A program made the position numbers and the translations under genes. From the NCBI RefSeq assembly GCF_024704385.1, contig NZ_JAJDFX010000002.1, positions 4,216,001 to 4,280,000 on the forward strand: a stretch of DNA of 64,000 nucleotides, given 5' to 3'. The notes under the pieces are model-generated. The model did not search any database. It was not told where the DNA came from and was given only the letters and a program-made list of their open reading frames with translations. The number at the start of each line of letters is the position of its first letter. Position 1 is the stretch's first letter. The stretch comes from Cellulomonas sp. P24 (lineage in GTDB: Bacteria; Actinomycetota; Actinomycetes; Actinomycetales; Cellulomonadaceae). Below, piece after piece: positions 44,281-55,309 of this stretch.

Positions 44281-46726
44281 ATGTCACGCCCGGGGGGGAC
44301 CTGCAGGTCAGGACGACCAGAGCCGGATCACCCGGACGCTCGCCGACGGGATCGTTCTCGAGGACTCCGTGCCCACGCCCGTACACCGCCCGGGCGACCT
44401 CCTCGGAGCCGTGGCGGCGCTGGCCGGGATCGTCGTCCTGATGCTCTTCGTCGTGTACGCCCACGGCACGACCGCCGGTGTGTCCGAGGACGTCCAGGGA
44501 TTCAGCGCCCAGCTCGGTCGCGCTCTCCAGCTCCCGGTGGCGATCCTCGAGTGGCTGCTCTCGTTGGTGGCGCCCGTCGCGGTGCTCACCGAGCTCACGA
44601 TCCGACGGCTCGGCAGGCAGGTGGCCGAGGTCGTGATCGCCACGGCCATCGGACTCACGTCGTCGGTCCTCCTGGCGCTCGTCGTCCAGACCCTGGGCTC
44701 TGCGGACCTCGTGCGAGGCCTGTCGGTACGGGTCGGCACGAACCTCGCGTTGTCGGTCCCGACGTCGCTCGCGGCAGTGGTCGCGCTCCTCGTGGCTGCC
44801 GGTCCCCGCGTCCGGCGCCGGACCGTCGCGTGGTCGTGGAACCTGCTGTGGGTCTCGGTCGCGATCATCCTCGTCACGGCGCAGGTCTCGCTCCCCGGGA
44901 CGTCCGTCGCGTTCCTCCTCGGCGTGGCGGCGGGACTTGGCACCCGCTACGCGCTCGGGGTGACGTCCGGTCGGGCCGAGGGAGCAGCACTCGTCGACGG
45001 GATCGTGCGGGCCGGTCTCGCACCTGTCCGGGTGGTCCGCATCGATGACGGCACGGAAGCACGGTCGTTCGACGACCGCAGCTACGAGGTCACGTCCGCG
45101 GACGGGCGCGGAGCCCTCGCGGTCGTGATGGACGCAGACCGGCAGGTCGTGGGTACCGTCTCACGACTGTGGCGAGCAGTTCGGTTGCGCGGCGTCGAGG
45201 GCCGGTCGATCGTCTCGCTGCGGCAGGCCGCCGAGCGAGCCGCACTGGCGACCTACGCCGCACGTGCCGGCGGGGTGCGGACGCCCGCGCTCATCGGCAT
45301 GGCCGAAGCGGCCGACTCGATGCTCCTCCTCTTCGAACGTGTCGAGGACGCCGTCGCCCTGGGCGATCTCCCGGTCGAGGAGCTGACCGATCCGCTCCTG
45401 GCCGCCGTGTGGGACGAGGTGCGAAGGCTCCACGCTGCCGGCATCGCGCACCGCGCGTTGGCCTCGACGAGCGTGCTGGTCTCACGGTCGGACGGGGAGC
45501 CGCAGGTCTGGCTCACCGAGTGGGACTCCGCCGACGTCGCAGCGTCGGAGCTCTTCCGACGCATGGACCTGACGCAGGTCGTGGCGATGCTCGCGACCAG
45601 GATCGGCGCGACGCGCGCGGTCGAGTCCGCGGCCCGCTCCCTGCCGGATGCCGATGTCGCCGCCATCGGGCCACTCCTCCAGACGGTCGTCCTCCCCCGG
45701 CAGACCCGGGCCGAGGTGCGCGAACGACGCGCGGTGCTCCGCGAGGTCCGGGTCGCCCTCGTCGACCGGATGCCGGATGCGGACGTCGAGCCGCGGCAGC
45801 TGGTCCGCTTCGGCGCGCGGACCATCCTCACGGTGATCCTCCCGGTCGTGGCCGCGATCATCGTGCTCACGTCGATCAACGTCGACGAGATCTCGAGCGC
45901 GATCGCGTCGAGCGACTGGCGGTGGGCCGTGGTGTCCTTCGTCCTCGGGCTCGCGACCTTCGTCGGCGCGGGCCTCGCGTTCGCGGCGTTCGCCCCGGTG
46001 CGGATCTCGGTCTGGTCCGCGACCCTGGTGCACGCCGTCGGCGCCTTCGTCGGGCTCGTCACCCCCGCCGGGCTCGGGTCCGCTGCGCTGAACCTTCGGA
46101 TGCTCACCAAGCGAGGGGTGACGATGTCGCTGGCGGTCGCCACCGTTGCGCTCGTCCAGGTCTCCCAGTTCGCCGTGACCGTGATCCTCCTGGTGATCCT
46201 GTCCATCGCCTCCGGGAGCGCCGGCTCGACGCAGTTCGCCCCGTCGACCGGGACGCTCGTGCTCCTCGGCGTCGTGGCCGCTGCCTCCGGCGTGTCGCTC
46301 CTCGTCCCGGCCGTGCGGCAGTGGCTCGTACGCACCACGCTTCCCACGATCCGCCAGACGTGGCCGCGACTGATGGAGATCGCCGGAGAACCCCGCCGGC
46401 TGACCGTCGCGATCGTCGGGAACGTGCTCCTGACGATGGGGTACGTACTCGCCTTCGACGCCTCGCTCATGGCCTTCGGCCAGCACCTCAGCCTCGTCCA
46501 GGTCGCTCTGGTGTTCCTCGTCGGCAACACGGCCGGAGCGATCGTCCCGACCCCCGGTGGTCTCGGGACGATCGAGGTCGCCTTCATCGGCGGGCTGACG
46601 GCTGCGGGAATCAACCCGGGCATCGCGGTCTCGGTCACGATCCTGTTCCGGGTGCTGACCTACTGGGTACCGATCCCGATCGGCTGGCTCGCGTTGCGCC
46701 GACTCCAGGCGACCGGTGAGCTCTGA
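44281..46726 (+). CDS. Multi-TM protein of the LPG-synthase TM type with a kinase-like middle domain
   Basis: Coding is sure from GTG 44369 (785 residues). A longer start is likely: ATG 44281 is six bases after TAGACT (44269-44274), and removing one G from the run of seven at 44292-44298 joins it in frame as MSRPGGPAGQDDQSRITRTL. Parts in order: two to four N-terminal membrane helices, a soluble kinase-like region (about 200-480 of the long form) with LHAAGIAHRALASTSVLVS and WLTEWDSAD in place of HRD and DFG, then seven or eight helices like the flippase part of MprF (SAALNLRMLTKRGV, TPGGLGTIEVAF). It may move lipids or lipid-linked sugars. Confidence 0.85.
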
Positions 46727-46747
46727 GCGTCCGCGCCACGCCGGAGC

Positions 46748-47917
46748 TCAGGAGCTGACCGCCTGGCCGATCCGTGCCGTGATCCGGTTCGCGAGCACGC
46801 GCCAGTCCGGACCGAGCGTGATCGCGATGACGACCACGAGGGTGACCGCGCGCAGCACGCCGAGGCCGGCGTCGCTCGGCGTCAGCGGACCCATGTGCCG
46901 CGGGGCGTAGAGACCTGCGACCGCGACGACGCTCACCCACGGCCACCGGGTGCGGCGCCAGACGAGGTCGACCACGACCGTCGCCAGCACGAGGCCTGAC
47001 GTGTAGTAGGGATACGTCCCGGGGTCCAGGAGCATCCGCACCGCGAGGGCGATCGCCGGGACGACGACCCAGCGGCGGCGGGCGACGGCGACGAGCCCGA
47101 GAGCCCCGCCCAGGAGCACCTGCACAGGACGGTCCCACATCGGGGTCTCGGGCGAGGCCACCCCGAGAGGACGCAGGGAGGACGAGGCGACGTTCGGGAT
47201 CGAGAACCTCCCCACGTGCAATGTCGCCGGGTCGGCGAGCACGAACGGCAGCCACGCGAGGGCGAGCCCGGCGATCCAGACCCAGGCGGCGCGTGCCCAC
47301 CGCTCACGCGGCAACGCGAGAAGGATCGGGACGAAGGCGAGCGCCCATGGCTTCGCGTCGACCGACGCTGCGAGCAGGAGGGCAGCCGTTGCTGCCCGCC
47401 CACGGACGACGGCGTGCAGGGCCGCGACGAGCAGGGCGAGGGCGAGGGCGTCGTCGAGATGGGTGTAGTGGACAGCGAGCTCCGCCCAGACGGGCATCAG
47501 GACCAGCGCTGCGAGGCCTTGCTGCCTCCGGGTGACCGTCACCGACGGGAGGCTCGCGATCACCCGGAGCAGGACGGGCCCGGCCGCCGCGATCGCCGTC
47601 GAGGCGAGCAGCCCCGACAACCACTCCGGAGCCCCGCTCAGGGGCGCGGCCACCAGGAAGGTCAACGGACCCATCTGGAGCTCGGGGTGGGTCGCGTACA
47701 GGTGCAGCCCTCCGAGGCGGCTCGGAGAGCGCAGGAGCGTGGCGCCGGACACCACGAAGTGCCAGGACACGAGGGCGTCTGTCGCGTGGATGACGGCCCA
47801 CAGCCCCATCCATGCCCACGGGAACCAGGGCGCCTCGACCCACCGCACCAGCGGAGGCCGCCGGACGGCACGAGAGGGGGCGACGACGCGTGCCCGCTGG
47901 GCTTCGACTACCGCCAT
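46748..47917 (-). CDS. Polyprenol-sugar-dependent mannosyltransferase-like membrane protein
   Basis: The 389-residue protein has about ten membrane helices, with early loop motifs (GATLLRSPSRLGGLHLYATH, HYTHLDDALALALL and SVDAKPWALAFVP) that resemble GT-C enzymes of the GT87/alpha-mannosyltransferase group. The acidic pair HLDD in the loop may be catalytic. Substrates are unknown. ATG 47917 is chosen as the first clean start; the frame is open upstream to 48034 with weaker sequence. It converges with the multi-TM gene. Confidence 0.8.
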   Translation of the reverse strand: MAVVEAQRARVVAPSRAVRRPPLVRWVEAPWFPWAWMGLWAVIHATDALVSWHFVVSGATLLRSPSRLGGLHLYATHPELQMGPLTFLVAAPLSGAPEWLSGLLASTAIAAAGPVLLRVIASLPSVTVTRRQQGLAALVLMPVWAELAVHYTHLDDALALALLVAALHAVVRGRAATAALLLAASVDAKPWALAFVPILLALPRERWARAAWVWIAGLALAWLPFVLADPATLHVGRFSIPNVASSSLRPLGVASPETPMWDRPVQVLLGGALGLVAVARRRWVVVPAIALAVRMLLDPGTYPYYTSGLVLATVVVDLVWRRTRWPWVSVVAVAGLYAPRHMGPLTPSDAGLGVLRAVTLVVVIAITLGPDWRVLANRITARIGQAVSS

Positions 47918-48283
47918 CCGCGCGTCGACCTCTTCCAGGGCTCGGTGGGCGCCGGCAGGGCGGCCAGGGGCGTGCTCATCCGGGTCCGGGCGCTGCGCGC
48001 GCGGTCGTCGACCGGTCCGCGTGGCGCGGACCACGGAGCGTGCGTCATGCGCCGACCGGGCCGGTGGAGCGGGACGGGCCGGCGGGGCGCTGCGGGAGCT
48101 CCGACGCCCTCATCGCTGCGGCAGCGGTGGGGGCGTGGCGATCCATGACCCGCGAGGCTCGCACGTCTCCCTGGATGAATGCTGAAAGCGACGTCGCACG
48201 CACCGTGTGCCATCGATGGCCGACTGCACAGGATCGCTGCCTACAGTCGACGACGACGACGAAGGGAGGGGCGGGGAGGACAC
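47918..48283. other. Divergent intergenic stretch upstream of the GT51 gene
   Basis: No gene is supported. GGTCCGCG and CGCGGACC form an inverted repeat at about 48021-48037. TACAGT (48242-48247) is a likely -10 box for the transglycosylase gene, and the CGACGACGACGACGA run (about 48249-48262) precedes its ribosome site. Open frames here are arginine-rich and look like chance frames, though the first gene on the minus strand might start further upstream. Confidence 0.35.
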
Positions 48284-49012
48284 ATGGCAGTCGCGGCGGG
48301 GACACCCTCTCGACGGCGTCGCCGTCGTCGACGGTGGCTCCTCGCGTGTGCTGTCGCCCTTGCCCCGGTGCTCGCCGTCGGGGCGCTGTGGCCCACTACC
48401 CCTGGCGTCGGCAACGCGGAAGTGCTCATCCGATCCCGTCTGGAAACGCACGACGCCCCGCTCCTGGGGGCGTTGCCGACGTCCGACAGGGTGGCTCGAG
48501 CCCTGGTGGCGACCGAGGACAGCCGGTTCTACGTCACCCCGGGTGTCGACCCGATCAGTGCCGCACGTGCTGGGTTCGCGATGCTCACCGGAAGCGTGGA
48601 CACGGGTGCAGCGACCCTGGAGCAACAGCTCGCGAAGAACCTGTACTTCCCTCAGGACGGCGGTTTGCTCGACAAGGTCGACGAGGCCGAGGTCGCGCTG
48701 AAGCTCGACGTCGGCTACTCGAAGCACGAGATCTTGCGGATGTACCTCGCCTCCGTGTATTTCGGGCACGGGTACTACGGTCTGCCGGCGGCGGCCCGCG
48801 GGTACTTCGGTACGACTCCTGCCGCCCTGACCTGGGCACAGGCCAGCCTCCTCGCCGGGCTGGTGCAGGCGCCATCCGCCTACGATCCCGTCGTGCACCT
48901 CGACGCCGCACGGCTGCGTCAGCGGCATGTGCTCAACCGTCTCGTCGCCACCGGGGTACTGACGCGTGCCGAGGCGACGGGCGCGTTCGCCGCTCCCCTC
49001 GGTCTCCGCTGA
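48284..49012 (+). CDS. Monofunctional GT51 peptidoglycan glycosyltransferase
   Basis: The 242-residue protein has a basic N-terminus (RRRRRRRRW), one membrane helix (about 18-36) and a GT51 domain with the catalytic motif ALVATEDSRFYVTPGVD near residue 72, then GAATLEQQLAKNLYF and the KHEILRMYLASVYFGHGYYGL segment. It lacks the transpeptidase domain of class A PBPs, so it acts as a lone glycan polymerase. GGGGAGGA lies three bases before the ATG. Confidence 0.9.
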   Translation: MAVAAGTPSRRRRRRRRWLLACAVALAPVLAVGALWPTTPGVGNAEVLIRSRLETHDAPLLGALPTSDRVARALVATEDSRFYVTPGVDPISAARAGFAMLTGSVDTGAATLEQQLAKNLYFPQDGGLLDKVDEAEVALKLDVGYSKHEILRMYLASVYFGHGYYGLPAAARGYFGTTPAALTWAQASLLAGLVQAPSAYDPVVHLDAARLRQRHVLNRLVATGVLTRAEATGAFAAPLGLR

Positions 49013-49019
49013 CCCGTGT

Positions 49020-50024
49020 TCACGCGCGCGCAGACTCGTCGGCAGGTCCGGCCGGCGGTATCGGCGAGGAGGCGGTGCGGTCGCTCTCGCGCACCCGGGA
49101 GGTCGGAGGGGTCCGCGCGATCGGTGGGCGCGCCGGGCGGGCCGTCTGCAGGAAGTGCTCCGCGGCGCCGCCGAGCCGTGTCCCTTTGCGCCACACCGCG
49201 TCGAGTGAGCGGGACAGGTCGACCTCGGCGAGCGGCACCTCGACGAGGCGCCCGTCCCTGAGCTCGTTCGCGACGGCGAGCTCGCTGATCACGGCGGGAA
49301 AGCTGCCGGAGCTGACGAGCACCTTGACGGCGGCGTTCGAGTCGAGCTCGACAGCAGGCGGGACCATCGATCGCCCGATCGCCAGGCGGAGGGTGTCCCG
49401 GGTTCCGGAGCCGTCCTCACGCGATGCCAACGGTGTCTGCGCGAGCTCGTCCCGCCCGAGCGGGTGACGTCGCCGCGCGAGCGGGTGATCGGGCGCGACG
49501 ACCAGCACGAGTCGGTCGCGCGCGACCCGCCGCCGGTGCAGGTCGGACGGGATCTGCGGCGTCTCGACGAATCCGAGGTCGATCTCGCGGGCGCGCAGCG
49601 CAGCGATGACCTCCTGAGAGTTCGCCACGCGGAGCTGCACGGGTGGCTCCCCCGGCCGTCGGCGGAACTCGCCCAGCCAGGTGGGGGCGAGGTACTCCGC
49701 GATCGTCTGGCTGGCCCCGATGCTGAGACGTTCGGCGGCTCGTGCCGCGAGGGCCTGGCTGCCGGTGATCAACGCGTCCGTCGCCTCGACCACGCTCCGG
49801 CACCAACCGGTGACCATCCGGCCCTGATCCGTCAGGGTCGCCCCGCGGGTACGCCGGTCGAGCAGGGCGAGCCCCAGCTGGCGTTCGAGCACCTGGATCC
49901 GTTTGCTCGCGGACGGCTGGCTGATCTGCTCGGCACGAGCGGCGGCCGAGATGCTGCCGAGATCTGCGACGAGCGCAAGCATCCGGAGCGCCTCGAGGTC
50001 GAGTGAGGGGCGGTGGGGCGGCAC
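49020..50024 (-). CDS. LysR-family regulator (YeiE/CysL type)
   Basis: The 334-residue protein has an N-terminal helix-turn-helix (LDLEALRMLALVADLGSISAAARAEQISQPSASKRIQVLE) and a periplasmic-binding-type effector domain (about 95-300, ERLSIGASQTIAEYLAP). The C-tail is Ala/Pro/Ser-rich. It lies divergent to a YeiH-like gene, and a 17-bp palindrome between them matches LysR sites. In enterics YeiE controls YeiH in response to sulfite, so the same role is likely. Confidence 0.9.
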   Translation of the reverse strand: MPPHRPSLDLEALRMLALVADLGSISAAARAEQISQPSASKRIQVLERQLGLALLDRRTRGATLTDQGRMVTGWCRSVVEATDALITGSQALAARAAERLSIGASQTIAEYLAPTWLGEFRRRPGEPPVQLRVANSQEVIAALRAREIDLGFVETPQIPSDLHRRRVARDRLVLVVAPDHPLARRRHPLGRDELAQTPLASREDGSGTRDTLRLAIGRSMVPPAVELDSNAAVKVLVSSGSFPAVISELAVANELRDGRLVEVPLAEVDLSRSLDAVWRKGTRLGGAAEHFLQTARPARPPIARTPPTSRVRESDRTASSPIPPAGPADESARA

Positions 50025-50088
50025 GGGGCTCCTTCGCGTCCGGCGGGGCCCGGACGGGTGGTCCGCACTCCTGCAGAGACGGCATGGA

Positions 50089-50105
50089 CATAGCCGTTGG
50101 CTATG
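50089..50105. promoter_or_regulatory. LysR-type operator between the lysR and yeiH genes
   Basis: CATAGCC-GTT-GGCTATG is a perfect 7-3-7 palindrome containing T-N11-A and ATAG-N7-CTAT, the classic LysR-type core. It overlaps the TATGAT -10-like box (50102-50107) of the yeiH-type gene and lies 64 bases before the LysR start. Confidence 0.75.
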
Positions 50106-50162
50106 ATGCTATCGCAGATGTCCTGCTACCGGGCGGCTTCATCACACGCCACAGTCGTTGAC

Positions 50163-51299
50163 GTGACCGTCGCGAGAGAGACCACAGGCCCCGCCCCCGC
50201 CGCCCCTGCCGATACCGATAGCGACCGCAGCGCGGGACCCGCCACCCGGCGGACCGCCCTGGTACAGAAGCTCCCCGGCCTGTCGCTCGCCGTCGCGATC
50301 GCGATCGTCGCGTCCGTCATCGGCCGTCTGCTCCCGATCGTCGGAGGTCCGGTCACCGGGATCGTGATCGGCGTCGCCGTCGCCGCGGTGGTCAAGCCCG
50401 GCGAACGCTGGCGCCCCGGCATCAAGACGGCGAGCAGAACGGTGCTGCAGGCGTCCGTGGTGGTGCTCGGATCCCAGCTGTCCCTCATGCAGATCGTCCA
50501 CGTCGGTCTCAGCTCGCTCCCCGTGATGCTCGGCACGCTGACCGTGGCGCTCGTGTCGGCCTACTGGATCGGGCGCTGGCTCGGCGTCACGGGGAACCTC
50601 AGGACGCTCGTCGGTGTCGGGACGGCGATCTGCGGTGCGTCGGCCATCGCGGCGGTGACGCCGGTGATCGGCGCGGCCGGCGTCGAGGTCGCCTACGCGG
50701 TCACGACGATCTTCCTGTTCAACGTGTCTGCCGTCCTCGTCTTCCCGACGCTCGGGCACCTGCTCGGCATGAGCCAGCACGCGTTCGGGCTGTTCGCCGG
50801 CACCGCCGTGAACGACATGTCGTCCGTCGTCGCCGCCGCCACCACCTACGGGCACCAGGCCGCCACCTACGCCGTCGTGGTGAAGCTCACCCGCACGCTC
50901 CTGATCATCCCGATCAGCCTCGGTCTCGCCGCCCTGGTCGCCCGCCGGGAACGTGTCCAGACCGCAGCAGCCGGCACGGTCGCGCACGTCGCAGAACCGA
51001 GCGTGGCGGCGGAGGTCCGTTCGCGCGTCCACGTGCTCCGCCTGGTCCCCCGCTTCCTCATCGGCTTCCTCGTCGTCGCCGCCGCGAACACGGTCGGACT
51101 CGTGCCGACGGTCCTGCACCCGGCCCTGAGCCAGGTCTCGGTGTTCCTCATCACCGTTGCCCTCTCGGCGATCGGGCTGTCGACCGACCTGCCCGGACTG
51201 CGGAGAGCGGGGCACCGCCCGCTCGTGCTCGGAGCAGCCCTGTGGATCGTCGTCTCGCTCACGAGCCTCGCCCTGCAGCGGGTCACTGGTCTCGGCTGA
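50163..51299 (+). CDS. YeiH-family putative sulfate/sulfite exporter
   Basis: The ~378-residue membrane protein has ten or so helices and the Cons_hypoth698/YeiH signatures VVLGSQLSLMQI, GVGTAICGASAIAAVTPVI and FGLFAGTAVNDMSSVVAAA. Family members are predicted anion exporters linked to sulfur metabolism. Start is uncertain: GTG 50163 fits the hydrophilic lead, but ATG 50118, ten bases after TATGAT (50102-50107), is in frame and could be the leaderless start. Confidence 0.88.
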   Translation: MTVARETTGPAPAAPADTDSDRSAGPATRRTALVQKLPGLSLAVAIAIVASVIGRLLPIVGGPVTGIVIGVAVAAVVKPGERWRPGIKTASRTVLQASVVVLGSQLSLMQIVHVGLSSLPVMLGTLTVALVSAYWIGRWLGVTGNLRTLVGVGTAICGASAIAAVTPVIGAAGVEVAYAVTTIFLFNVSAVLVFPTLGHLLGMSQHAFGLFAGTAVNDMSSVVAAATTYGHQAATYAVVVKLTRTLLIIPISLGLAALVARRERVQTAAAGTVAHVAEPSVAAEVRSRVHVLRLVPRFLIGFLVVAAANTVGLVPTVLHPALSQVSVFLITVALSAIGLSTDLPGLRRAGHRPLVLGAALWIVVSLTSLALQRVTGLG

Positions 51300-51438
51300 G
51301 ACCCGCCGGTTGCCTCCGCCCGGCGTCTCCGTGACAACTGCGTCCGGTCGTGCCGGGCGCCATACCGCAGCTCCCCCCGCGCCGACCTGCACGATCGCCG
51401 CTAGGCTCGAGATGCGTTGATCCTGAGCTGGAGGCGCC

Positions 51439-51873
51439 ATGGCGCGATCGAGCATCCTCGACCGATTCCGTCCCGTGGGTGCACCGGGACCGGCAGGGCC
51501 GGTCGGGGTGCCGTCCACGGACGTCCCGGGCTACGTCAGCGAGCTCGTGCCGGTCTTCGCGGCGCTCGACGCCGACATCGACCGTGCCCGCGAGGACGTG
51601 CAGGAGGCGCAGACCTGGGCCGCGGACGCCGTTGCACGCGCGCGTGCGGACGCGACGGCCGAGATCGCCCGGGCGCGACGGGACGCGGGGGCCGAACGCG
51701 CAGCGGCGGCAGCGGCCGTCGCCGAAGCCGCCGCGCAGGACGACGCCCGGTTGATCGTCGAGGCCCAGGAGGCGGCGGACGCGATCGCGCGCTCGAGCGT
51801 CGAGCGGCTGCCCGGGATCGTCGGCGCGGTCGTCGAGCGGATCCTGCACGACCACCTCGGCGAGGCGCGATGA
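51439..51873 (+). CDS. V/A-type ATPase peripheral-stalk subunit (H/G-like)
   Basis: The 144-residue protein is mostly one long Ala/Arg/Glu-rich coiled coil (about 35-130) after a flexible start, as in the stalk subunit H/G of A/V-ATPases. It is the first gene of a nine-gene ATPase operon. TAGGCT (51402-51407) gives a likely transcript start near 51414, and GGAGG precedes the ATG by six bases. Confidence 0.75.
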   Translation: MARSSILDRFRPVGAPGPAGPVGVPSTDVPGYVSELVPVFAALDADIDRAREDVQEAQTWAADAVARARADATAEIARARRDAGAERAAAAAAVAEAAAQDDARLIVEAQEAADAIARSSVERLPGIVGAVVERILHDHLGEAR

Positions 51874-51876
51874 ACC

Positions 51877-52792
51877 ATGGTGGGCGCTGACTGGGTTGCC
51901 GCGACGGTCCGGGCTCGGGCCTTGGCCCGGCGCCGCGCCGGAACGGGCACGAGCGCCGCGATCGCCCGAGCCGCCACTCTGCAGGACGGGCTCCAGCTGC
52001 TCGAGGGAACTGCCTACGAGCAGTTGATCACCGGTGCCACCGACCTGACCGCAGCAGAGCGTGCGACCCGTGAGACGGTCCTGTGGCAGGTCCGTGTGAT
52101 GGCCGGGTGGCTCCCGGCTTCCTCATCGCGCCTGTGCCGGAGCGTCGCCGCTGCGTTCGAGCGCGACAACCTCCTGGCTCTCGCAGGTCAGCTGGCCGAC
52201 GGGCACGCGGCACCCGAGGCGTTCGACCTCGGGACGCTCGACACCGCATGGTCGCGGCTTCGCTCCGCCGGGTCGACCTCGGAGCTTCATGCCGAGCTCT
52301 CCCGCTCGCCCTGGGGAGCGGTCGGCCCGGAGGACTCCCCGGCACTGCAGGACGTGCTCACCATGGTCTGGCTCAGGAGACTCGCCGACACGGCGGCACC
52401 GGCGCGGCCCTGGGCGCTGGCCGGTGGTGCCCTGATCGCGGCGCGGACCGTTCTCGTCGACCGCGCCCGGCCGTCACCCCGGCTCCGGCAGCTTCTCCTC
52501 CCACTCATCGGCGCGGCGTGGGAGACGGCCACGGACGTCGAGTCGATGCAGGGCTCCCTGCCTCGCGCCCTCGGCCCGCTCTTCGCCGGTGTCACAGCGC
52601 CCACCGACCTGTGGCGGGCGGAGGCCCGGGCCATGACCACCGTCGAGGCGGACGGCTTCCGGCTGCTCCGGTCGGCGCTTCCCGGCCCCGACGTGGTGCT
52701 CGGATCTCTCGCCGTGCTCACGATCGACGCCTGGCGGATCCGCGCCGCACTCGCGGCGTCCGCACTCGGCTCCGGGCACAGCGAGGTCCTCG

Positions 52793-52806
<14 letters not shown>
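51877..52806 (+). CDS. V/A-type ATPase subunit C (AC39-like)
   Basis: The 309-residue protein is helical and matches the central-rotor adaptor subunit C/d mainly by its place in the operon: FERDNLLAL and the repeated three-domain helical layout are the main visible similarity. It joins the D/F shaft to the c-ring. ATG 51877 follows the previous stop by three bases. It overlaps subunit I by 14 bases. Confidence 0.78.
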
Positions 52807-54781
<1,975 letters not shown>

Positions 54782-54785
<4 letters not shown>

Positions 54786-55309
54786 GTGCTCTCCCCCGCA
54801 CCTCGAACACGGCGCTCGACCCGGTCCGTGAGGCGCTGCACGCGGCCGCGCAGCGCGAGGCGACGCAGATCCGCGACACGGCACGCGCAGCCGCCGACGC
54901 CACACGTGCGGCAGCCCGCCACGAGGCCGAGCAGATCCGTGCCGCGGCCGTCGCCGAGGGCACAGCGGTTGCGAAGGGCTCAGCCGCCCTGCGGTCTGCC
55001 CGGACCCGCCGCGAGGCTCACGAGATCGTCCTCGCCCGGCAGGAGGACGCCCACGCCGCCCTCGTCGACGCCGTCGGCGCCGCGGTCTCCGCGCTTCGCT
55101 CCGATCCGCGCTACCCCCGTCTGAGTGCTCACCTCGCCGAGCTCGGACGGGAGGTCCTCGGCCCCGACGCCGTCGTCACGCCGAGCCCTGCAGGCGGTGT
55201 CGTGGCCGAGCATGGCGCTCGCCGGCTCGACCTCTCGTTGCCGTCGCTCGCGGCGGCGACCCTCGCCGACATGGGACCGGAGGTGAGTGCCCTGTGGGCG
55301 TCCAGGTGA
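54782..55309 (+). CDS. V/A-type ATPase subunit E
   Basis: The 175-residue peripheral stalk subunit has an N-terminal coiled coil (about 12-95, Ala- and Arg-rich) and a small C-terminal alpha/beta domain (LRSDPRYPRLSAHLAELGREVLG, then TPSPAGGVVAEHGARRLDLSL). It pairs with the first gene product to form the stator. ATG overlaps subunit F by four bases and its end overlaps subunit A by 16 bases. Confidence 0.87.

Noticed and set aside
47908-48213. A minus-strand frame that runs into the start of the GT-C-like gene, as a possible ninth frameshift
   Set aside because: The junction is not in a G/C run and neither N-terminal version has a recognisable family pattern, so there is not enough support.
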